Shown here: one piece after another, positions 45,110-54,039 of the stretch
Layout: every line of letters begins with the position of its first letter
How positions within the stretch are numbered: the stretch's first letter is position 1
Source: DROE01 sp964569865
Lineage (GTDB): Bacteria; Pseudomonadota; Alphaproteobacteria; Rhizobiales; Devosiaceae
DNA: 64,000 bases
Assembly: GCA_964569865.1 (NCBI GenBank)
Contig: CAZMVQ010000002.1
Coordinates: 1-64,000, forward strand
Direction of reading: 5' to 3'
Position numbers and translations under genes: made by a program
The notes under the pieces: model-generated
Told to the model about the DNA's origin: nothing
The model's database searches: none
The model's input: only the letters and a program-made list of their open reading frames with translations

Positions 45110-46288
45110 TCAGCCTTTAGCTAATTGTGCCGCCTGCTCCAACCAGTTGTCGCGATCAATGCGCCCTTTGAAGTTAAGTTCCAAATCAACTTTTTCAATG
45201 TCTTCTTTCGAAAATTCTGCAACCTGAGAATATTTTGTGATTCCAAGCGCATGAAGTTTCTTTTCAATCACCGGGCCAACACCCGAGATTTTCTTAAGAT
45301 CATCTGGATCTCCCGCAGGAGCCGTGAACATTGGCTTGTCGGAAGTATCTGCCTCAACGGGAGCTGCCTCAGCAGGNNNNNNNNNNNNNNNNNNNNNNNN
45401 NNNNNNNNNNNNNNNNNNNNNNNNNNNNNNNNNNNNNNNNNNNNNNNNNNNNNNNNNNNNNNNNNNNNNNNNNNNNGCTGCCTCAACGGGGGCTGCCTTT
45501 TCGACTTTAGGGGCTTCGACCTCTTTAGCAGCTGGAGGTGCAACAACAGGTTCAACCGGTGCAGAGACTTTGGCGCCAAGGTCTGTGCCCTGATCAACCG
45601 AAGAACGGGCAATGCCATCAAGAGCGGCTTTGGCGATCAGATCACAATAAAGCTCGATAGCGCGGGCCGCATCATCATTACCGGGAATTGGCAGGTCGGC
45701 ATCATCGGGATTGCTGTTGGAATCAATCACCGCAACAACCGGAATGCCCAAACGACGGGCTTCGGTAATGGCGATCGCTTCTTTATTGGTATCAATTACA
45801 AACAGAACCGAGGGTACATTACCCATGTCTTTAATGCCGCCAAGATCGCGGTCAAGGCGGGCTTTTTCACGGGAAAGCTGCAACAATTCTTTTTTGGTCA
45901 ATCCCTGCACGCCTTCAGCTTCTTGAGCTTCAAGTTCACGCAACCGGGAGATGGATTTAGAAATTGTCTGCCAGTTGGTCAGCATGCCGCCAAGCCAACG
46001 TGAATTCACATAATATTGCGCTGAACGCTGAGCAGCGTCTGCAACAATCGGGGCCGCTTGGCGTTTGGTGCCAACAAAAAGCACCCGGCCACCATCAGCA
46101 ACAACGTCTGAAACCAATTGCAATGCCTGATAAAGCAATGGCACAGTCTGGCTTAGATCCATAATGTGGATATTGTTGCGGGTGCCAAAGATGAAGCGTT
46201 CCATCTTGGGGTTCCAGCGGTGTTTTTGGTGTCCAAAATGAACACCGGCTTCAAGTAGTTGACGAATCGAAAAATCTGGCAATGCCAT
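45110..46288 (-). CDS. rpsB: Ribosomal protein S2 with C-terminal repeat linker and HhH-like domain, interrupted by a scaffold gap
   Basis: The first 240 or so residues are ordinary S2 (LPDFSIRQLLEAGVHFGHQ, FIFGTRNNIHIMDLSQT, VLFVIDTNKEAIAI, VVAVIDSNSNPDDADLPIPGND). Then comes an Ala-Pro-Val-Glu linker of five-residue units (AAPVE type), and last a domain of about 60 residues, beginning DDLKKISGVGPVIEKKLHALG and ending near LAKG. This is the helix-hairpin-helix-like module also found at the end of L21 in relatives. The 100-N gap (45377-45476) lies in the linker. Its flanks do not merge, so repeat units are probably missing. The start at 46288 follows GGAG. A possible promoter is TTGCGC-N17-TATTAG (46435-46407). 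Confidence 0.92.
   Translation of the reverse strand: MALPDFSIRQLLEAGVHFGHQKHRWNPKMERFIFGTRNNIHIMDLSQTVPLLYQALQLVSDVVADGGRVLFVGTKRQAAPIVADAAQRSAQYYVNSRWLGGMLTNWQTISKSISRLRELEAQEAEGVQGLTKKELLQLSREKARLDRDLGGIKDMGNVPSVLFVIDTNKEAIAITEARRLGIPVVAVIDSNSNPDDADLPIPGNDDAARAIELYCDLIAKAALDGIARSSVDQGTDLGAKVSAPVEPVVAPPAAKEVEAPKVEKAAPVEAXXXXXXXXXXXXXXXXXXXXXXXXXXXXXXXXXXPAEAAPVEADTSDKPMFTAPAGDPDDLKKISGVGPVIEKKLHALGITKYSQVAEFSKEDIEKVDLELNFKGRIDRDNWLEQAAQLAKG
45377..45476. other. Scaffold gap in the rpsB linker
   Basis: 100 N inside a region of 15-base repeats. Direct joining of the flanks would shift the frame, so the true missing length must leave remainder 1 on division by 3. This fits unresolved tandem repeats. 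Confidence 0.75.
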
Positions 46289-46334
46289 TGAGCATGCTCC
46301 TTTACCGGTTATACCTCCACGGGATATATGCAAC

Positions 46335-46362
46335 GGCTTTTGCCGCCACCGGAAGAAAAGCC
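46335..46362 (-). promoter_or_regulatory. Hairpin in the rpsB leader
   Basis: GGCTTTT and AAAAGCC pair across 14 bases, about 47 bases before the rpsB ATG. S2 represses its own mRNA in other bacteria. Whether this hairpin is the binding site is a guess. Confidence 0.35.
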
Positions 46363-46470
46363 AATCATTTGGCCCTCAGCACCCGTGTGTGAATTTAGTC
46401 GCGGCGCTAATAACCTATAAAAAATCAGTGCGCAACCATTGATTGAGAAATAGCAAAATCAATAACGAGG

Positions 46471-46514
46471 TAGTGGGAACAGGCCCTCCCCTTAAGTGCA
46501 GGCTCTTCCCACTA
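46471..46514. repeat. Inverted repeat after dnaE
   Basis: TAGTGGGAA (46471-46479) and TTCCCACTA (46506-46514) are perfect inverted copies starting 14 bases after the dnaE stop. There is no T-run, so a weak or Rho-type end for dnaE is possible. Confidence 0.45.
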
Positions 46515-46527
46515 GATAACAAGACTT

Positions 46528-49500
46528 TTAAGTCAATTGCACATCATTGATACCCGAGATGGATTTGATCCCAGAGACCAGATCGGGGGTCAAATGATAG
46601 TTTCCAGCAAGCTTGATTTTGCTTTCTCTAGTGGCATCGGCAGATTTCACCACAACAAAAACCACACCATTGCCACCTTTTTCCAACAGTTTGGCGGTTG
46701 GTTCCAGGCTTTTTGGATCGTTGGCAAAAATTACCATTTCCCGAGAGACCGTCTGGGCTATATTTTCAAGTAATCGCGCCCGTAATAGTCTCAGACGAAC
46801 GCCTTCGCTTAATGCCTCTGCTTCAACGTTTATAATTGCTGAGTTTCCGGGCTGTAAAATCTCTCCATATTTGGCAAGAGTTTCTGAAAATAACAGGCAT
46901 TCAAAACTTCCACTGGGATCAGAAAGTGTAAGGATCGCCATGGGCTTGCCTTTTCTTGTGCGCCGGTCATTTCGCAACACAACAGTACCAGCGACCACAA
47001 AACTTGTCTCCCCGTCCTTTGCCGCTTCCTGCAAATCGCGCCAACTGGTCACGGAATAGGTTTCAAGCACCAGAGCAAAATCATCCAGCGGGTGGCCTGA
47101 TAGATGAAACCCGATGGCACCATGCTCCCGGTCCAGCCTTTCAATATTGGTCCACCGGGCAAAGACCGGGTTCAAAATAATCGGTTCAGGCTTTTCAACC
47201 TCAAACATATCAGAAATTCCGGCAGCGCGATTGCTGGCGGCGCGTTGCGAAGTGCCAATAATGGTTTCGATGGCGTTGAATGCTTGCTCTCTATGGGGCA
47301 CCAGATCGTCAAATGCTCCGGCATTGGCTAGCGCCTGAGCAGTGCGCCGGTTAATTATTCTGGGATCTATGCGATTGGCAAAATCGGCCAGATCAATAAA
47401 TTTACTCTGTCCGCGCGCCTCCACAATGTGCTCTGCAACCTGGCGCCCGACACCTTTAAGGGCGCATAAGGAATATTGAATTCCTCCACCCTGCACCTCA
47501 AAAGCAACATGAGAGCGGTTAACGCATGGGGGAAAAACCTCAATATCCAGTTGATCCGCATCGCGCTTGAATTCGGCCAGCTTATCGGTATTTCCCATAT
47601 CAAGGGTCATGGAAGCAGCGATGAACTCCGATGTAAAATTGGCCTTAAGATATGCTGTTTGATATGTGAGAAATGCGTAAGGGGCAGAGTGGGATTTGTT
47701 AAAACCATATTCTGCAAATTTGGCGCAAGCATCAAAAATCTTGTTAGCGATTTTTTTGTCAATGCCGCGCTCCACAGCTCCGGAAACAAAGCGATCGCGC
47801 TGGGCATCCATTTCAGACTGGATTTTTTTACCCATGGCGCGGCGCAAAATATCCGCTTCTGCAAGGGTATATCCGGCCAGATCACGCCCGATCTGCTGCA
47901 CCTGTTCCTGATAGGTGATAACGCCAAAAGTAGCCTCAAGAATTGGGATAAGTTTTGGGTGCAGGTAATGAGCCTCCTCTTCTCCCAACTTTACCGCGCA
48001 ATAAGTGGGGATGTTATCCATCGGTCCGGGCCGAAAGAGCGCAACCAGAGCAATCAGATCCTCAAATCTATCGGGCTGCATATCAATCAAGGCCCGGCGC
48101 ATGCCTGCACTTTCCACCTGAAACACACCAACCGTATCGCCCTTGCGAAGCATCGTGAACGTATTTTTGTCGTCGAGGGGAATATCGTCAAGGGCAATTT
48201 TATCTGCCCCCAGATTTATCATTTTAATGGTGTGGTCGATGATGGTCAGGGTTTTAAGTCCCAAGAAATCAAACTTGACGAGGCCCGCAGATTCCGCCCA
48301 TTTCTGCCCATATTGAGTAACCTGCATATCAGAGCGCGGATCGCGATAAAGCGGGACAAGCTCCTGCAAAGGGCGATCACCAATAACAATGCCTGCCGCA
48401 TGGGTTGATGCATGGCGATAAAGCCCCTCAATATTTTGAGCAAGGCTTAGCAATTGCGCTACCGTTTCATCTTCGTCGCGCATTACTCTTAGCTGGCGCT
48501 CCTGCTCAAGAGCCTGAGCAATTGTTGGTGGATTTGCCGGATTGATGGGCACCAGTTTGGAAATGCGGTCAACCTGAGAATAGGGCATTTGCAAGACCCG
48601 CCCCACATCACGCAATGCAGCTTTGGCCTGTAATGTTCCAAACGTAATAATCTGGGCCACCTGTTCACGCCCATATTTCTTTTGAACATATTGAATGACC
48701 TCTTCGCGCCGCTCCTGACAAAAATCAATATCAAAATCGGGCATGGACAATCGGTCTGGGTTCAAAAACCTTTCAAACAATAACTGATATTTTAGTGGAT
48801 CCAGATCAGTAATGGTCAAAACATAAGCAACCAGCGATCCGGCCCCGGAACCACGGCCCGGTCCCACGGGGATATTTTGTTCTTTGGCCCAGCGAATGAA
48901 ATCGGCAACAATCAAAAAATATCCGGGAAACTCCATCTGGGTGATGATTTTTAATTCGAATGCCAGCCGCTCGTCATAATCCTTGCGCGTGTAACCGGGA
49001 GCAAGCCCTCTGGCTTTTAATCGCGCATTCAGACCGTCTTTGGCCTGTTGATGCAACTGATCCGCTTCGCTTATTTCACCCTCAACTGCTTTGCTTTGAC
49101 CGACAATAGCAAATTTTGGCAATATGGGATCACGGGTTAGGGGGCGAAATGAAACAGAGCGGGCGATATGCAGAGTATTCTCAACTGCCTCTGGCAAGTC
49201 CTTAAATAATTCAAGCATTTGCGCGCGACTTTTAAAGTAATGCTGATTGGAAACCTTGCGCCGTTTGGTCTGAGCAACTACCGATCCTTGAGCAATGGCC
49301 AACAGAGCATCATGGGCCTCATGATCTTTTTCAGCCGGAAAAAAAGGCTCGTTAGTGGCCACCAGCGGTATTTGGTTTTTATACGCGTAGTCGACAAGTT
49401 GCGGTTCTACTTTTTGCTCTAAAGCCAATCCGTGGCGCTGCAATTCCATATAGAGATTTTCACCAAACAGCTTTTTTAGCATGTCCAGCCGAATGTGAGC

Positions 49501-49974
49501 TTTTTTAGTATGTTCTTGAGCAAATAAAGGGTCTATGGCCCCCTCGGGACCGCCGGTCAGACAGATCAAACCGGATGTGTTTTTGGAATTAAGCCAATGG
49601 AAATGCACAACAGGCGGGCCGCCTTCGCTGGACAAATATGCTCTGCTGATCAGCTCGGACAGGTTTATAAACCCATCCTCTGTGCAGGCGATCAAAACAA
49701 TTGTGTTTTTACTGAAGTGCCGGTTTTTTTCGCGCCCCTCATCGGCATCAGCAAAATCAATTGGCACTTCGCACGAAATAATTGGCTGCACACCAACAGC
49801 TGCCGCTTTTTGAGAAAACTCCAAAGCGCCAAAAAGATTAGAACTATCAGCTATTCCAATGGCTGGCTGACCATCCGCCAAAGCCAGTTTTAGCATCTTG
49901 GCAATTGGCAGCGCACCCTCAAGCAAAGAATAGGCTGAGTGAACATGAAGATGGACAAAACCGGCATCAGGCAT
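46528..49974 (-). CDS. dnaE: DNA polymerase III alpha subunit
   Basis: The 1148-residue replicative polymerase of the DnaE1 type. The N-terminal PHP domain starts GFVHLHVHSAYSLLEGALP. The catalytic palm has the acidic triad region VGPGRGSGAGSLVAY and SMPDFDIDFCQERREEVIQ. A helix-hairpin-helix region and the C-terminal OB domain follow (VAGTVVLRNDRRTRKGKPMA). The ATG at 49974 is preferred. A TTG 8 codons earlier has no better ribosome site. The gene is not preceded by imuA/imuB, so it is the replicative, not the mutasome, copy. Confidence 0.96.
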   Translation of the reverse strand: MPDAGFVHLHVHSAYSLLEGALPIAKMLKLALADGQPAIGIADSSNLFGALEFSQKAAAVGVQPIISCEVPIDFADADEGREKNRHFSKNTIVLIACTEDGFINLSELISRAYLSSEGGPPVVHFHWLNSKNTSGLICLTGGPEGAIDPLFAQEHTKKAHIRLDMLKKLFGENLYMELQRHGLALEQKVEPQLVDYAYKNQIPLVATNEPFFPAEKDHEAHDALLAIAQGSVVAQTKRRKVSNQHYFKSRAQMLELFKDLPEAVENTLHIARSVSFRPLTRDPILPKFAIVGQSKAVEGEISEADQLHQQAKDGLNARLKARGLAPGYTRKDYDERLAFELKIITQMEFPGYFLIVADFIRWAKEQNIPVGPGRGSGAGSLVAYVLTITDLDPLKYQLLFERFLNPDRLSMPDFDIDFCQERREEVIQYVQKKYGREQVAQIITFGTLQAKAALRDVGRVLQMPYSQVDRISKLVPINPANPPTIAQALEQERQLRVMRDEDETVAQLLSLAQNIEGLYRHASTHAAGIVIGDRPLQELVPLYRDPRSDMQVTQYGQKWAESAGLVKFDFLGLKTLTIIDHTIKMINLGADKIALDDIPLDDKNTFTMLRKGDTVGVFQVESAGMRRALIDMQPDRFEDLIALVALFRPGPMDNIPTYCAVKLGEEEAHYLHPKLIPILEATFGVITYQEQVQQIGRDLAGYTLAEADILRRAMGKKIQSEMDAQRDRFVSGAVERGIDKKIANKIFDACAKFAEYGFNKSHSAPYAFLTYQTAYLKANFTSEFIAASMTLDMGNTDKLAEFKRDADQLDIEVFPPCVNRSHVAFEVQGGGIQYSLCALKGVGRQVAEHIVEARGQSKFIDLADFANRIDPRIINRRTAQALANAGAFDDLVPHREQAFNAIETIIGTSQRAASNRAAGISDMFEVEKPEPIILNPVFARWTNIERLDREHGAIGFHLSGHPLDDFALVLETYSVTSWRDLQEAAKDGETSFVVAGTVVLRNDRRTRKGKPMAILTLSDPSGSFECLLFSETLAKYGEILQPGNSAIINVEAEALSEGVRLRLLRARLLENIAQTVSREMVIFANDPKSLEPTAKLLEKGGNGVVFVVVKSADATRESKIKLAGNYHLTPDLVSGIKSISGINDVQLT

Positions 49975-50122
49975 AAATTTAACAATCCGTGTGAGCAAAA
50001 AATCAAATCAGGTGATATTTGTATTTTGTATCATTGCAAATCCCTTTTGGCCAACGGGTCATAAAGTTTGTAACAGCTGGATTTTGACAGTTCTGAAAGT
50101 TGAGCGGGCAAGGTGCTTAAAC

Positions 50123-50221
50123 CTATGCCAGCGTGCGTAAAACATCGGCCCATATCAACGCAGTAACGCAAAAAGCACTAAGGGAAACAAAAGCCATAAG
50201 GTCCTTGAACAAAGTAATCAT
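50123..50221 (-). CDS. SOS-controlled 32-residue membrane peptide (SidA-like in design)
   Basis: The ATG at 50221 follows GGAGAATTTATA, an excellent ribosome site. The 32-codon frame begins MITLFKDLMAF and ends LRTLA, with one hydrophobic segment (about residues 8-27) flanked by Lys5 and Arg29. A strong promoter with an exact LexA box precedes it. In Caulobacter the 29-residue membrane peptide SidA is SOS-induced and blocks division by acting on FtsW. Size, topology and control match that plan, but I cannot claim sequence homology. It lies between lolD and dnaE as a single-gene unit. Confidence 0.72.
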   Translation of the reverse strand: MITLFKDLMAFVSLSAFCVTALIWADVLRTLA

Positions 50222-50261
50222 TATAAATTCTCCAGTTTGGTTTGCCTTGCCCTCACTTTAT

Positions 50262-50276
50262 GTTCTTGCTTTGTTC
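50262..50276. promoter_or_regulatory. SOS box (LexA operator) of the small membrane peptide
   Basis: GTTCTTGCTTTGTTC is an exact GTTC-N7-GTTC box, with the same pattern as the two boxes before lexA. It lies right behind the -10 element, over the expected transcription start, so LexA binding would block RNA polymerase. Confidence 0.85.
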
Positions 50277-50279
50277 TTG

Positions 50280-50307
50280 TATATAGCTTAGTTACTTTAC
50301 GAGTCAA
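50280..50307 (-). promoter_or_regulatory. Promoter of the SOS membrane peptide
   Basis: On the reverse strand TTGACT (50307-50302) is followed after 16 bases by TATATA (50285-50280). It is close to the housekeeping consensus and stands directly upstream of the SOS box. Confidence 0.7.
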
Positions 50308-50440
50308 GATGGTAAATTGCCGATTAACAGGGTTGGTATTGCAGGAGAAAAACCATGTGAATTCGTAGGGAGAATATTATCAGCAACAGGCATAGACAAT
50401 CTATCCTGAATGCACCACGGCTCGGTATTCAGATCGTGAC

Positions 50441-51127
50441 TTAAAGCTTTATGGGAACCAGTTTGCCATTTTTCAAGGTGATTATTCTGTCGGCCCGACG
50501 TGCCAGATCGTGATCATGGGTGGCAATAAGAGCGCTGCTTTTATGTTCTTTTATCAAAGTTAAAAGCGCATCAAATACCAATGTGGAGGTTTCAGGGTCA
50601 AGGTTTCCGGTCGGCTCGTCCGCCAGAATAATTTTGGGGGAATTGGCGGCAGCGCGCGCAATGGCCACTCTTTGCTGCTCTCCACCCGACAATTCTGTGG
50701 GGCGATGGGAGGCGCGAGGCCCAACGCCTAGAATATCCAGCAAGGTTTTTGCTCTTATCTGTGCATCTTTTAAAGACTTACCGGCAATCATTTGTGGAAT
50801 GGCGATGTTTTCAAGAGCGCTGAATTCGGGCAACAGATGATGAAACTGATAGACAAAGCCAACTGCACTGCGACGCATCAGGGTGCGCGCCCTATCGCCA
50901 AGGCTGGTCGTCGCCTGCCCGCAAATGTTGACCTCACCATCTTGTGCTCTATCCAGCAGTCCGCCCAGATGTAACAGGGTTGATTTACCGGCCCCCGATG
51001 GTGCAACCAGTGCCACCATCTCACCCTGTTTAACTTTTAGCGACGCACCCGATAAAATCTGTAGCTTGTTCTCACCCTCATTATAGGCGTAGCTAACATC
51101 ATCAAATTCAAGATTTATATCATTCAT
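50441..51127 (-). CDS. lolD: Lipoprotein-releasing ABC transporter ATPase LolD
   Basis: A 228-residue ABC ATPase. Walker A is APSGAGKST, the signature is LSGGEQQRVAIARA, Walker B is IILADEPTGNLD and the H-loop is ALIATHDHDLA. With LolC it releases outer-membrane lipoproteins from the inner membrane to LolA. The start at 51127 overlaps the 3' end of lolC by 8 bases. The open frame extends 12 codons further into lolC. Confidence 0.95.
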   Translation of the reverse strand: MNDINLEFDDVSYAYNEGENKLQILSGASLKVKQGEMVALVAPSGAGKSTLLHLGGLLDRAQDGEVNICGQATTSLGDRARTLMRRSAVGFVYQFHHLLPEFSALENIAIPQMIAGKSLKDAQIRAKTLLDILGVGPRASHRPTELSGGEQQRVAIARAAANSPKIILADEPTGNLDPETSTLVFDALLTLIKEHKSSALIATHDHDLARRADRIITLKNGKLVPIKL

Positions 51128-52499
51128 AGCGCAACGCCTCCACCGGATCATAACGCGCCGCACGCAGGGCCGGATATAGGGTGGCTAAAAATGTCAGCAT
51201 TAGAGAAAGGCCAATCACCAGACCAACTTCATAAGGATCAATTCTGGTTGGCAGGGCCGAGAGAAAGAATATTTCAGGGGGGAATATAACAATTCCAAAA
51301 ATATCAGAAAGCCAAACCCTTATGGTTTCTGCATTTAAAGCCAGAACAAACCCGACCATGGCACCGAGCAAAGTGCCCAAAAACCCAATCGCTGCCCCGG
51401 TGATAAAAAACACCCGCATAATGGAGCCACGTGTGGCGCCCATAGTGCGCAAAATTGCGATATCTGCCGCCTTGTCCTTAACCAGCATTACCAACGAAGA
51501 AATTATGTTAAACGCGGCCACAACCACGATCATCGAGAGAATGACAAACATCACCACCCGTTCTACTTGTAGCGCTGAAAAGAATGTGGCGTTTCGCTGC
51601 TTCCAGTCGGTAAGGAGTAGCGGCCTTTCAATTTCGGTGTAAAGTTTTTCACGCATAGCGTCGGTATCATCGGGATCGGTAATAAATATTTCTATGGCTG
51701 ATACTCTTGTTATGCGCTCATAGGCGGCATCGATTTCTTCATCTGTGGCATCAATTGCAATCGGACCTATACCGGGGCGCAAAACATCTTCAAACATTTT
51801 GAAATATCTCTGGGCAGGCTCCAACGGCATAAAGACAAACAGACTGTCAAATTCCACCATGCCCAGATTAAAAATCACATTTACCGGATAGGATCGAATT
51901 TGCGGAGTAGTGCCAAAGGGAGTTTTTGAGCCATCGGGATTGATCAAAGTCAGCGTATCGCCAATGGTAATGCCCAATTGTCGGGCCAGACCAATGCCAA
52001 TGGCCACTCCATTGCTTTGATCCCATTGATCCCAACCACCAAAATGCACACTTTTGGACAGAAGGGGCAGTTTTGAAATTGTGGCAAAATCCATACCCCG
52101 AACACGAACACCCGAAGAATTTCCGCCGGCTGAGGCGGAACCGGTGGCCAGTGCCTGCCCTTCAACAAAAGCAATGGCAGTTTCTACCCCATCGATATTT
52201 TCAATTTTTACCACAAGTTCTTCAAAATCGGTGAATTCCGTCTCGATGGGAATCGCAGAAAAATGCCCGTTCAGGCCAAGGATTTTTGATAATAATTCAG
52301 CGCGAAAACCATTCATCACTGACATGACGACAATCAGGGTCGCAACCCCGATAGCAACCCCGGTCAGGGTTAAACCGGCAATCACCGAGATAAAGGTATC
52401 TTTGCGGCGCGAACGTAAATATCTGGAAGCCAGCATCCATTCGAAGCGGGAAAATGGTATGGTATTTTTTCCCGTTTGCAGTTTTGAAGAATTGCTCAA
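51120..52499 (-). CDS. lolC: Lipoprotein-releasing ABC transporter permease LolC/LolE
   Basis: A 459-residue permease with an N-terminal membrane segment (ISVIAGLTLTGVAIGVATLIVVMS), a large periplasmic domain (about 65-300), and three C-terminal segments. The family start FEWMLASRYLRSRRKD is present. Alphaproteobacteria usually carry one such permease acting as a homodimer, in place of LolC plus LolE. Only one is seen here. It overlaps proS by four bases and lolD by eight. Confidence 0.93.
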   Translation of the reverse strand: MSNSSKLQTGKNTIPFSRFEWMLASRYLRSRRKDTFISVIAGLTLTGVAIGVATLIVVMSVMNGFRAELLSKILGLNGHFSAIPIETEFTDFEELVVKIENIDGVETAIAFVEGQALATGSASAGGNSSGVRVRGMDFATISKLPLLSKSVHFGGWDQWDQSNGVAIGIGLARQLGITIGDTLTLINPDGSKTPFGTTPQIRSYPVNVIFNLGMVEFDSLFVFMPLEPAQRYFKMFEDVLRPGIGPIAIDATDEEIDAAYERITRVSAIEIFITDPDDTDAMREKLYTEIERPLLLTDWKQRNATFFSALQVERVVMFVILSMIVVVAAFNIISSLVMLVKDKAADIAILRTMGATRGSIMRVFFITGAAIGFLGTLLGAMVGFVLALNAETIRVWLSDIFGIVIFPPEIFFLSALPTRIDPYEVGLVIGLSLMLTFLATLYPALRAARYDPVEALRYE

Positions 52500-53845
52500 A
52501 TTGTGTCCCGCCGTTCCGGTTCAATTATGTCTTTGAGATATTGAACAGCTTTTTCAATGGGCATGGTTTCGCGTTCGCCGGTTTTGCGGTTTTTAATCTC
52601 TGCCTCACCGGATTTTGCTCCGCGTGGACCAATAATTAATTGAAAAGGAATACCAACCAGATCAGCATTGGCAAATTTGCCCCCTGCTCCGCCACTGGTA
52701 TCATCATAAAGCACATCAAGCCCGGCCGTCTGCAACTCACCATAGAGCCTATCGCATGTTTTAGAACATAGCTCGTCCGCTGCCTTGAGATTGATTAAAA
52801 TCACTTCAAACGGAGCAACGCTTACCGGCCAGACAATGCCGTTCTCATCATGAAATGCTTCAATCAATGCCGGAACTAATCTGGTAAGCCCAATTCCATA
52901 GGAGCCGGAATGTACCGCAACATCTTTGCCATCAGCTTTTGTAACATTGGCATTCATTTCAGTTGAATATTTGGAGCCAAAATAAAACAATTGACCCACT
53001 TCAATTCCACGCGCTGCAATGCGTCGTTCTTCAGGTACTTTTTGTTCAAACTCCTCCATATCCACCATATCTTCGGTGGCCGCATATGGAGTTGTCCATT
53101 CGTCAACAATTGCGCTCAAATCGCCTTTAAAATCTGTGTCTCTGGCGGGAATTGGTTTTTGAAGAATGTCCTTGTCGCAAAATACAGCGCTCTCACCGGT
53201 ATCGGCAAGTACGATAAATTCATGACTGAGATCGCCCCCGATAGGCCCGGTTTCAGCCCGCATGGGAATTGCCGTCAAACCCATGCGAAAATAGGTGCGC
53301 AAATAGGCAACAAACATACGCTGATAGGTTTTTTCCGCCGCTTCCTGATTAATATCAAAGGAATAGGCATCCTTCATCAAAAATTCCCGACTGCGCATGG
53401 TGCCAAAACGAGGGCGGATTTCATCGCGGAATTTCCATTGAATATGATACAGATTCAGCGGCAATTCCTTATAGGAGCGCACATAGGAGCGAAAAATATC
53501 AGTGATCATTTCTTCATTGGTCGGACCAAACAACAATTCACGATCATGGCGATCGGTTATGCGCAACATTTCTTTGCCAAAAGCATCATAACGTGAGCTT
53601 TCGCGCCACAGCTCAGCGGGCTGAATTGTGGGCATCAGCATTTGAATGGCCCCTGCCCGGTTTTGCTCTTGCTCAATGATAGTCTGAATTTTTCGCAAAA
53701 CCTTATAACCAAGCGGCAACCAGGAATATAGCCCGGCTGCTTGCTGTTTAATCATGCCGGCGCGCAGCATCAGGCGATGGGAAACAATTTCTGCTTCTTT
53801 GGGCTCTTCTTTTAGGGTGGGAAGAAAATAGTTGGTTAGGCGCAT
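52496..53845 (-). CDS. proS: Prolyl-tRNA synthetase (short alphaproteobacterial form)
   Basis: A 449-residue class II synthetase without the large INS editing insertion of E. coli ProS. Motif 2 is YHIQWKFRDEIRPRFGTMRSREFLMKD (residues about 137-163; key FRDE), and motif 3 is the GIGLTRLVPALIEA region. The C-terminal anticodon domain ends the chain. It is first in the proS-lolC-lolD unit, and the 430 bases before it hold no coding sequence. Confidence 0.95.
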   Translation of the reverse strand: MRLTNYFLPTLKEEPKEAEIVSHRLMLRAGMIKQQAAGLYSWLPLGYKVLRKIQTIIEQEQNRAGAIQMLMPTIQPAELWRESSRYDAFGKEMLRITDRHDRELLFGPTNEEMITDIFRSYVRSYKELPLNLYHIQWKFRDEIRPRFGTMRSREFLMKDAYSFDINQEAAEKTYQRMFVAYLRTYFRMGLTAIPMRAETGPIGGDLSHEFIVLADTGESAVFCDKDILQKPIPARDTDFKGDLSAIVDEWTTPYAATEDMVDMEEFEQKVPEERRIAARGIEVGQLFYFGSKYSTEMNANVTKADGKDVAVHSGSYGIGLTRLVPALIEAFHDENGIVWPVSVAPFEVILINLKAADELCSKTCDRLYGELQTAGLDVLYDDTSGGAGGKFANADLVGIPFQLIIGPRGAKSGEAEIKNRKTGERETMPIEKAVQYLKDIIEPERRDTI

Positions 53846-54039
53846 ATCTAATTTAACTCCGACTCATTCGTTCTATTATGCCAGCAATCTTTTATGCCAG
53901 CCCCATTGGGTTGGTGTCCAGCATTACCATTTCTTCTTCATAAATTTTGATAAAATCTTTTCCGGCCGAGTATCAATTTTTCAATCCAAAACATTGTTGT
54001 TCAAATTTTTTTGATGACATGGGGAGATAAACTTGATAG

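Noticed and set aside
46528..49974. Error-prone DnaE2 of an SOS mutasome
   Set aside because: No imuA or imuB beside it; length and motifs fit the replicative DnaE1. The nearby SOS box belongs to the small peptide gene.
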